Assembly (NCBI GenBank): GCA_003447295.1
Contig: DLZQ01000049.1
Location: 29,980-42,587 of the forward strand
From: Lachnospiraceae bacterium
GTDB taxonomy: Bacteria > Bacillota > Clostridia > Lachnospirales > Lachnospiraceae
Length of the DNA: 12,608 nucleotides
Direction of reading: 5' to 3'
A program made the translations under genes and the position numbers. This document shows, piece by piece, positions 7,335 through 12,608 of the stretch (positions are counted from its first letter, which is position 1; each line of letters starts with the position of its first letter). The notes beneath the pieces were generated by a model that ran no database searches, was not told where the DNA came from, and saw nothing but the letters and a program-made list of their open reading frames with translations.

Positions 7335-7363
7335 TTGACCTTTTAAATAATGCATCTTATAAT
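7335..7363 (+). promoter_or_regulatory. Near-consensus sigma-A promoter for the two-component system
   Basis: TTGACC (7335-7340, five of six) and TATAAT (7358-7363, six of six) are separated by exactly 17 bp. Transcription would start near 7370 and leave a leader of about 37 nt that ends with GGAG seven bases before the kinase ATG at 7407. This is the best promoter match in the divergent region. Confidence 0.7.
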
Positions 7364-7406
7364 TACATTCAGAGGAAATACTATATAACTAAAATGGAGA
7401 AAAGTT

Positions 7407-8726
7407 ATGAATATTGGAGAATTGCTTGTCAACGTGATAACCGTTTTATTATTCTATTTTTTTATTTCCAGAACGTTCATACTCCGGCGGCTCCACTGGA
7501 TCTGCAGGGGCATCGGATTGATGCTTCTCTTTGTCCTGATTACATTGCTGAACCTTATGAATATTGCCCCCACCATTACCTGCGTATCCGGTCTGATCTG
7601 CCAGATTTTATATACTATGGTGTTTGCGGAAGGCTCCCGGGGAGCCAGATTGTTGATCGGTGGTATTCCTGCTTTGCTGGCAGTTGTTTCGGACAGTGTA
7701 ACTTTCTCTGTACTGGGAATTCTGTTTCAGGATACTTCGGAGGCACTTACGGTCAATTCTGCCATTCGCAGTCAGGCTCTGGTCATATACATACTCACCT
7801 ATTGCCTCCTAATCTGGGCAGTCATTCAATTCTTCCCGCAGGATTTGAAATTCCCGGGATATTTTGAAGGTGTAATTTTTTTGACTTGCGGACTGGGAGT
7901 TTTTGCCTCTGATATTCTTTTGAAATATGTGTTTTATTTCGAACGCAATGAGATCGTGCTGTCCAGAATCTCTCTTGCAACGGTCAACTATATTTTTCTT
8001 GGAGTTCTCCTGCTGCTATTGATGATCGTAGAACTTCTTGGAATCTATTACAGCAAAAATAATGAGTTACAGCAGCGTAATAATCTATATCAGATTGAGG
8101 AACAGGAACTGGTCAATCTGAAAGAATCTTCCGCTTTTATCCGGGGATGGAAACATGATTATAAGAACCAGTTGCAGGTACTTTCCACCATGCTGCAACA
8201 AAAACAGTATGACGAGTCGTTACTATATGTGAATGAGCTTTTAAGCAGTTCCGATATGATCAAACCGGTCTTTTCCTCGGGCAATCCGATTCTGGACGCA
8301 GTGTTGTCTTTGAAATATTACACCATGGAGCACAAAGCAATACGCTTTGAACATTCGGTGTACCTCCCCACAGCATTTCCCCTGTCTCCACTGGATACTT
8401 CGACGCTGTTTACCAATATTTTGGACAATGCCATCGAGGCCTGCCAGTCCTGCCCTGCCGCTCCCTGGATCCATTTGGACATAAAGCCCAAGGGCGATAT
8501 GCTGCTGATCACTTTGAGCAATTCCAGTGCCGCTAATTACAGGTATAATAAAAAAGGTAATTTGCTGTCAACCAAAGACGGGAAAGAACATGGTTACGGA
8601 TTGCGTCAGGTTGCCAGGGTAACGGAAGCTTGTGGGGGATTTTATCAGGTAACACCTTCTGCTGATAAGTTTACTATAACAATAGCACTTCCTGTTTCTT
8701 TAGAGGTAGAAAGGAATAACCTATGA
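7407..8726 (+). CDS. AgrC-like sensor histidine kinase (GHKL domain, polytopic membrane sensor)
   Basis: A 439-residue membrane kinase. The N-terminal half, to about residue 214, has six or seven hydrophobic segments (about 5-22, 35-50, 56-75, 84-107, 124-143, 153-177, 188-214) and no large extracellular domain, as in AgrC-type peptide sensors. A short coiled coil (218-240) leads to the H-box WKHDYKNQLQ with phospho-acceptor His250. The ATPase has the N-box NILDNAIEAC (337-346) and a glycine-containing G-box HGYGLRQV (395-402). This is the HPK10/GHKL arrangement normally paired with LytTR regulators, as is the case here: the TGA overlaps the regulator ATG. The ligand is unknown. No AgrB protease or AgrD peptide gene is in the window, so peptide sensing cannot be assumed. 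GGAG is seven bases before ATG. Regulated at least by the promoter at 7335-7363. Confidence 0.9.
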   Translation: MNIGELLVNVITVLLFYFFISRTFILRRLHWICRGIGLMLLFVLITLLNLMNIAPTITCVSGLICQILYTMVFAEGSRGARLLIGGIPALLAVVSDSVTFSVLGILFQDTSEALTVNSAIRSQALVIYILTYCLLIWAVIQFFPQDLKFPGYFEGVIFLTCGLGVFASDILLKYVFYFERNEIVLSRISLATVNYIFLGVLLLLLMIVELLGIYYSKNNELQQRNNLYQIEEQELVNLKESSAFIRGWKHDYKNQLQVLSTMLQQKQYDESLLYVNELLSSSDMIKPVFSSGNPILDAVLSLKYYTMEHKAIRFEHSVYLPTAFPLSPLDTSTLFTNILDNAIEACQSCPAAPWIHLDIKPKGDMLLITLSNSSAANYRYNKKGNLLSTKDGKEHGYGLRQVARVTEACGGFYQVTPSADKFTITIALPVSLEVERNNL

Positions 8727-9412
8727 ACATACATGTTACCATTATTGAGGATGAAGAACGCTTTGCACAGGATTTAACAGAAAAAATAAGAAACTGGTTT
8801 CATGCCCATCATCTGGAAGTTGCGGTGAAATGGTATCCCTCCTCTCATCATATTTTTTTCACCAGCAGTTACCTTGCAACCGATGTATATTTTCTGGATA
8901 TCTCGTTAAAAGAAGAAAATGGTGTCGATATTGCAAAAAAACTCCGGGCACATAACTACAAAGGACATATCATTTTTCTGACCGGATTTCAAGAGTATGT
9001 TTTTGAAGGGTATTCTGTCCGGGCGTTGGACTATCTTCTAAAGCCCATTGACCCTGTAAAATTAGACCGGGATTTGGAGATGATAGCAGAAGAACTCAGC
9101 GATCAAAATTATATGGTAAGAACAAGATCTGAAATGTATAAGATACCTTACAAAGAAATTTTATATATTTCCAGCAGCAATCACTCTATCGAGATTATTA
9201 CGGAAAAAGAAAAATTTCGCCAGATGATTAGTCTACGGGAAGTCCTTTCTCATTTACCTGCGTATTTTCAGCAATGCCATAGAACTATAATCATCAATAT
9301 GAAAAAGGTAACCTGTCTCACGGACAACTGGGTAGTTCTCAAGGGCAAAGAGGAACTCCCTGTTGGAAAAAAATATCTGGAAAAGATAAGAAGTACCTTT
9401 TTGTCACAGTGA
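8723..9412 (+). CDS. LytTR-family response regulator (AgrA/LytR type)
   Basis: A 229-residue cytoplasmic DNA-binding regulator. The receiver (1 to about 122) has the acidic cluster E9-D10-E11, phospho-acceptor Asp59 in YFLDISL, Thr87 and Lys107 in DYLLKPID. The LytTR domain (about 132-227) shows the family pattern: YKIPYKEILYISSSNH, CHRTIIINMKKV (185-196) and a final VGKKYLEKIR. LytTR proteins bind paired direct repeats of about 9 bp spaced by about two helical turns. Its start overlaps the kinase stop as ATGA and has AAAGGA seven bases upstream, so the two are translationally coupled. It is phosphorylated, by inference, by the kinase upstream. Targets are unknown; the divergent lipoprotein promoter is the obvious candidate. 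Base composition is AT-richer than the topoisomerase genes. Confidence 0.93.
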   Translation: MNIHVTIIEDEERFAQDLTEKIRNWFHAHHLEVAVKWYPSSHHIFFTSSYLATDVYFLDISLKEENGVDIAKKLRAHNYKGHIIFLTGFQEYVFEGYSVRALDYLLKPIDPVKLDRDLEMIAEELSDQNYMVRTRSEMYKIPYKEILYISSSNHSIEIITEKEKFRQMISLREVLSHLPAYFQQCHRTIIINMKKVTCLTDNWVVLKGKEELPVGKKYLEKIRSTFLSQ

Positions 9413-9413
9413 C

Positions 9414-9456
9414 AGAGAAGCTCCCGGCACCTTTATGGCTTACCAGGAGCTTCTTT
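9414..9456 (+). terminator. Hairpin terminator after the response regulator
   Basis: AGAGAAGCTCC (9414-9424) pairs with GGAGCTTCTTT (9446-9456) over 11 bp with one G-U pair; the 21-nt interior can add two G-C pairs. The stem begins two bases after the stop codon. On the plus strand only a short T run, within the stem, follows GGAGCTTC, so it is a moderate rather than strong terminator. It lies between convergent genes and may also impede transcripts arriving from degV. Confidence 0.6.
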
Positions 9457-9491
9457 CGCATTGGAAATTTTTATGCTTTGAAATTCTTAAA

Positions 9492-10361
9492 TTATACCGT
9501 GATTTTCTTACAGCAAGCCAGTGCCAGGGCACCGGGACCGATGTGGCAGGCAACACTTAAGGACAGAGGATCGATATGAATATCATAGCCGGGGAATTCT
9601 GCCTCTACCTCGGTGCGAAACTGCTCTGCTGCGGCTCGGTCATGGGTATAGGCAATCTGCAGCCAGATATGCTTGTCCTCCGTCATGCCGCCGAAACGCT
9701 CGTTGATGTCCTTCTTAATAGCATTGATCATCATGGTTTTGCCCTGCGAGGTGGTTCTGGCCTTTGCAAAGGCATCCAGCTTTTCACCCTGAATGGTCAG
9801 CACCGGCTTCAGGCGAAGCATGGTACCGATGGCTGCGGCCGCCGGAGTGATCCGTCCGCCTTTTTTCAAGTAATACAGGGTGTCCAACATGATATAGATA
9901 CTGCTGTTGAATTTATCGTTTTCCAGAAATTCTTTAATCTGGGCTGCATTTTTACCGGCGTCTGCAAGCTGCAGGGCATCCAGCGCGGACTGACGCTGGG
10001 TTACGGAGATCCGCTGGTTGTTCACGACCTGAACTCTGCCATCATAATCTGCCGCAAAGGCCATGGCACTCTGACAGGAACCGGACAGACCGCTGCTCAT
10101 AGGTATGTGTACGATCTCGTCATATTCCTGTAAAAGCTTGTCCCATAGGCTGGTGACACTGTCAGGAGACGGCTGGCTGGTGGCAATATTCGCACCTGAT
10201 TTTAACTTTTCATAGAACTGCTCCTGTGTCAGGTCAATATCTTCATAGTATGTGACTTCATCGATCATAAAAGGCATGGGCAGAACATGGATTCCGCAAC
10301 GGGCTCCTTCTGCCTGTGTAATGCCGCTGTTACTGTCGGTTACGATTGCGATTTTTGACAT
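9492..10361 (-). CDS. DegV-family fatty acid-binding protein
   Basis: DegV (FakB-like) proteins bind a fatty acid and, in Firmicutes, can present it to the FakA kinase for phosphorylation and phospholipid synthesis. The 289-residue product has the expected length and opens with the family N-terminus MSKIAIVTDSNSGI. The ligand-carboxylate motif TSQPSP is at 61-66 and SSGLSGS at 89-95, followed by the characteristic LDTLYYLKKGGRI stretch. ATG at 10361 gives the normal N-terminus, although its nearest SD (AAGG) is 13 nt away; an upstream in-frame ATG at 10388 has no better SD. It lies 88 nt after recG with no clear terminator between, so read-through from recG is likely. No FakA-type kinase is present in the window. 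Whether it is a true FakB is unproven, so no gene symbol is given. Confidence 0.93.
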   Translation of the reverse strand: MSKIAIVTDSNSGITQAEGARCGIHVLPMPFMIDEVTYYEDIDLTQEQFYEKLKSGANIATSQPSPDSVTSLWDKLLQEYDEIVHIPMSSGLSGSCQSAMAFAADYDGRVQVVNNQRISVTQRQSALDALQLADAGKNAAQIKEFLENDKFNSSIYIMLDTLYYLKKGGRITPAAAAIGTMLRLKPVLTIQGEKLDAFAKARTTSQGKTMMINAIKKDINERFGGMTEDKHIWLQIAYTHDRAAAEQFRTEVEAEFPGYDIHIDPLSLSVACHIGPGALALACCKKITV

Positions 10362-10449
10362 TCTGGTATCTAAACCTTCCCTTTGCATAAATTAACATAA
10401 ATTGTCTGATCCTAAGCATAAAGCTTTGAACCTAAAAGTAATTTTACTG

Positions 10450-12513
10450 TCAGATGGTCCGAAAGTCAACAACATTTACTGCAGTATGTTCTTTGAAATA
10501 GTTCACCAATGCACGGCTGTCGTCATCTGTCAGGTCCGGATCGGATACAAGCAACTGTTCCACGGCATCGGAAGCTTCTTTTAAAATATTTGCATCTGTA
10601 TATATATCACCCAGCACAAATGCAAATTCACCGCTCTGCCGGATACCGAAGATATCTCCCGGACCTCGCAGTTTCAGATCCTCGGAAGCAATATGGAAAC
10701 CGTCGTTGGAATGGTTCAGGATCTGCAAACGTTCCATGGTCTCTTTGGCTTCTGATGTGCTGATAAAAATGCAATAGCTTTGGAATTCACCACGTCCCAC
10801 ACGCCCACGCAGCTGGTGCAGCTGTGCCAGACCGAAGCGCTCCGCATTCTCCACCATCATCACTGTGGCATTGGGAACATTGATACCTACTTCAATTACC
10901 GTGGTGGAAACCAGAACATCGATCTTCTTATCAGCAAATTCTTCCATGATACGGTTTTTGTCTGCCGGGCGCATTTTCCCATGGAGATAAGCCACTTGAA
11001 CGGAAGGTGGCAGAGCTGCCCGGAGTTTCTCCGTATAATCTACTACATTCTCCAGATCTTCGGACTCGCCCTCTTCCACCATGGGACAGATGACATAGGC
11101 CTGTCTTCCCGCAGACACCTCTTTTGCAATAAATTCATAGGCTTTGGGGCGATAAGATGTGCCTACTACACAGTTCTTGATGGGCAGACGGTTAGCAGGA
11201 AGTTCATCAATGACGGAGACCTTCAGATCCCCATATAGGATAATGGCCAGCGTCCTGGGAATCGGCGTTGCACTCATAACTAACACGTGAGGCTCACACC
11301 CTTTGGCAGCTAATGTTTCCCGCTGTCTCACCCCGAAGCGGTGCTGTTCATCCGTCACTACCAGTGCCAGGGAAGAATATTCCACCTTTTCCTGGATCAG
11401 GGCATGGGTTCCAATGATCAGGTTAGCTTCTCCGGAAGCAATTTTCGCATAAGCCTCCCGCTTCTCCTTCGCCGTCATAGAGCCTGTCAGAAGCACCGGA
11501 CGAAAAGCAATGCCATATTTTTTTACATAGCCTGAAATGGTCTCAAAATGCTGAACAGCCAGTACCTCCGTAGGGGCCATCATTGCTCCCTGATAACCAT
11601 TAGCCGCACACATAAGAAGTGCCAGCACTGCCAGTATCGTCTTACCGGAGCCTACATCTCCCTGAATCAGGCGGTTCATGGCATAAGGACTTCCCATATC
11701 CTCCCTGAGCTCGCCCCAGACTTTTTTTTGAGCTTTGGTCAGAGGGAACGGCAGCTGTTCTAAAAATCTTACGGTATCGGCAGTCTCATACATGGGGAAA
11801 TGATTCTCTGTCTTCGCAGCAAGCCCCTTATTCTTACGAAGAACCAGCAAAAAAGAAAAAAATTCTTCAAATACCATACGGTTTCTGGCAGCTAACAGCT
11901 CATCTCTGTTCTCCGGAAAATGCAGGGCGTAGACTGCTTCCCTATGGGAAAGCATGGGATATTTCTGCAATATCATCTGTGGCAGATATTCTTTTTCCGG
12001 TGGATAGTATTCCAGCGCCTGTGCCACAGATTTCTGCACCGTTTGATTGGTCAGGCCTTTGGTCAGGGCGTATCTTGGCAGAAGACGTCCGGATTTCTGC
12101 TTGTATTCATCCCAGGTGAACATCCGGGGCTGCTCCATGATCTTATGCGTACCGCGCTGCTGTACGAGACCGCGGAAGAGGTAAAAACCGCCTGGCTTTA
12201 ATACCTTTTTTAAAAAAGGCATATTGAAGAAGGTGAGCTGGATGGAATCATTGCTGCCATCTTTCAGAATGGCGTTAAGGATGGAGAGGTTGCGGACTTT
12301 CTTCACATTGGGGATGGCGGTAATCTGTCCGTAGATAGCCTGGACACTGCCGGGGGACGCCTCCCGGATGGATACCGGAGCATCGTAAGTCTCATAATCT
12401 CTGGGATAATGCCCGATCAGATCCTCCACGGTAAAGACATTGATCTTACCGAACAGTGCTGCTGTCTTCTCTCCCACGCCCTTTATTCTGTTCACAGGTA
12501 TTGCATCACTCAT
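10450..12513 (-). CDS. recG: ATP-dependent DNA helicase RecG
   Basis: Superfamily 2 double-stranded DNA translocase that remodels stalled replication forks and Holliday junctions. The 687-residue length is standard. The N-terminal wedge/OB region (about 1-240) begins with a helix-hairpin-helix-like IKGVGEKTAALFGK (10-23). The helicase core carries Walker A GDVGSGKT (285-292), the DEQH box (388-391), SATPIPRTL (414-422), TTVIEVGINVPNA (537-549) and QLRGRVGRG (567-575). The C-terminal LKLRGPGDIFG is typical of RecG. GAGGG is six bases before ATG. In many Firmicutes recG is near rsmD and coaD; here the pair is separated from it by the accessory cassette and the topoisomerase genes. No frameshift or missing motif was seen. 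Confidence 0.97.
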   Translation of the reverse strand: MSDAIPVNRIKGVGEKTAALFGKINVFTVEDLIGHYPRDYETYDAPVSIREASPGSVQAIYGQITAIPNVKKVRNLSILNAILKDGSNDSIQLTFFNMPFLKKVLKPGGFYLFRGLVQQRGTHKIMEQPRMFTWDEYKQKSGRLLPRYALTKGLTNQTVQKSVAQALEYYPPEKEYLPQMILQKYPMLSHREAVYALHFPENRDELLAARNRMVFEEFFSFLLVLRKNKGLAAKTENHFPMYETADTVRFLEQLPFPLTKAQKKVWGELREDMGSPYAMNRLIQGDVGSGKTILAVLALLMCAANGYQGAMMAPTEVLAVQHFETISGYVKKYGIAFRPVLLTGSMTAKEKREAYAKIASGEANLIIGTHALIQEKVEYSSLALVVTDEQHRFGVRQRETLAAKGCEPHVLVMSATPIPRTLAIILYGDLKVSVIDELPANRLPIKNCVVGTSYRPKAYEFIAKEVSAGRQAYVICPMVEEGESEDLENVVDYTEKLRAALPPSVQVAYLHGKMRPADKNRIMEEFADKKIDVLVSTTVIEVGINVPNATVMMVENAERFGLAQLHQLRGRVGRGEFQSYCIFISTSEAKETMERLQILNHSNDGFHIASEDLKLRGPGDIFGIRQSGEFAFVLGDIYTDANILKEASDAVEQLLVSDPDLTDDDSRALVNYFKEHTAVNVVDFRTI

Positions 12514-12573
12514 ACCGGTCCCTCTTTTCTATACTAAATTGAAAGTTAATTAAGAAATGCTATCGAATCCCCG

Positions 12574-12591
12574 TAGCCCGCATTTGGGCTA
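12574..12591. repeat. Short hairpin upstream of recG
   Basis: TAGCCC (12574-12579) and GGGCTA (12586-12591) form a 6-bp perfect inverted repeat with a 6-nt loop, about 60 bases upstream of the recG start. No T tract follows on either strand, so it is not a standard terminator. The window ends 17 bases further on, so the wider structure cannot be judged. Confidence 0.35.
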
Positions 12592-12608
12592 AGAACCGCA
12601 GACCCGCG

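Larger units (their letters stand above)
7087..7406. other. AT-rich divergent intergenic region
   Basis: A 320-base stretch without a credible gene between the lipoprotein (leftward) and the sensor kinase (rightward). It is clearly more AT-rich than the flanking housekeeping genes. It holds a minus-strand promoter candidate, a palindrome, a TAAG-type direct repeat (7123-7152) and at least one good plus-strand promoter. Possible peptides (for example 7245-7304, 19 codons) lack ribosome binding sites. Confidence 0.75.

Noticed and set aside
7328..7867. 179-codon plus-strand open frame starting before the sensor kinase
   Set aside because: It overlaps the kinase in another frame, shows no recognisable domain, and its start falls between the predicted -35 and the kinase with no good SD. 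The kinase frame carries clear H-, N- and G-box motifs.
9576..10133. 185-codon plus-strand open frame opposite degV
   Set aside because: Shadow of the DegV coding frame with no domain features; it also lacks its own promoter or ribosome binding site.
10389..10449. Terminator or promoter between recG and degV
   Set aside because: Only a 4-bp stem (AAGC/GCTT) and no hexamer pair with acceptable spacing were found, so neither is supported.
12514..12608. tRNA or riboswitch upstream of recG
   Set aside because: A GGATTCGA-like stretch and a 6-bp hairpin caught the eye, but no cloverleaf or conserved aptamer can be built in the 95 bases available.

Overview
The window reads as a chromosomal segment of a Gram-positive, low-to-moderate GC member of the Clostridia, most likely Lachnospiraceae. 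This rests on strong AGGAG-type ribosome binding sites, a second gyrase-like topoisomerase pair next to rsmD-coaD, an AgrC/AgrA-style two-component system, and a coiled-coil gene following coaD. The species cannot be named from the sequence alone.

Layout: (1) Bases 30-5971 are a tightly packed minus-strand run transcribed parE > parC > rsmD > coaD > coiled-coil protein, with gaps of 30, 55, 20 and 14 nt. A candidate extended -10 promoter lies just upstream of parE. It links a type IIA topoisomerase, a 16S rRNA methyltransferase and a coenzyme A biosynthesis enzyme. (2) Bases 6070-7086 are a small minus-strand accessory unit: a lipoprotein gene followed 22 nt later by a DUF2500-like membrane-protein gene that is split between two frames, then a strong intrinsic terminator. 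(3) Bases 7087-7406 are a very AT-rich, gene-free divergent regulatory region with promoter candidates on both strands and a perfect 12-bp palindrome at the predicted start site of the lipoprotein transcript. (4) Bases 7407-9412 are a plus-strand sensor kinase/LytTR response regulator pair with ATGA-overlapped genes, ending in a hairpin that starts at the stop codon. (5) Bases 9492-12513 return to minus-strand conserved genes: recG followed by a DegV-family lipid-binding protein.

The two conserved minus-strand blocks are separated by the AT-richer cassette at about 6.1-9.45 kb (lipoprotein, broken DUF2500 gene, two-component system). That cassette is the accessory part of the window. The divergent layout suggests that the two-component system may sense envelope conditions and control the lipoprotein, but this is inference. 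No CRISPR array, transposase, rRNA, tRNA or clear phage gene was seen. Apart from the accessory cassette the window looks ordinary, and I do not see convincing evidence for a wholly new system.
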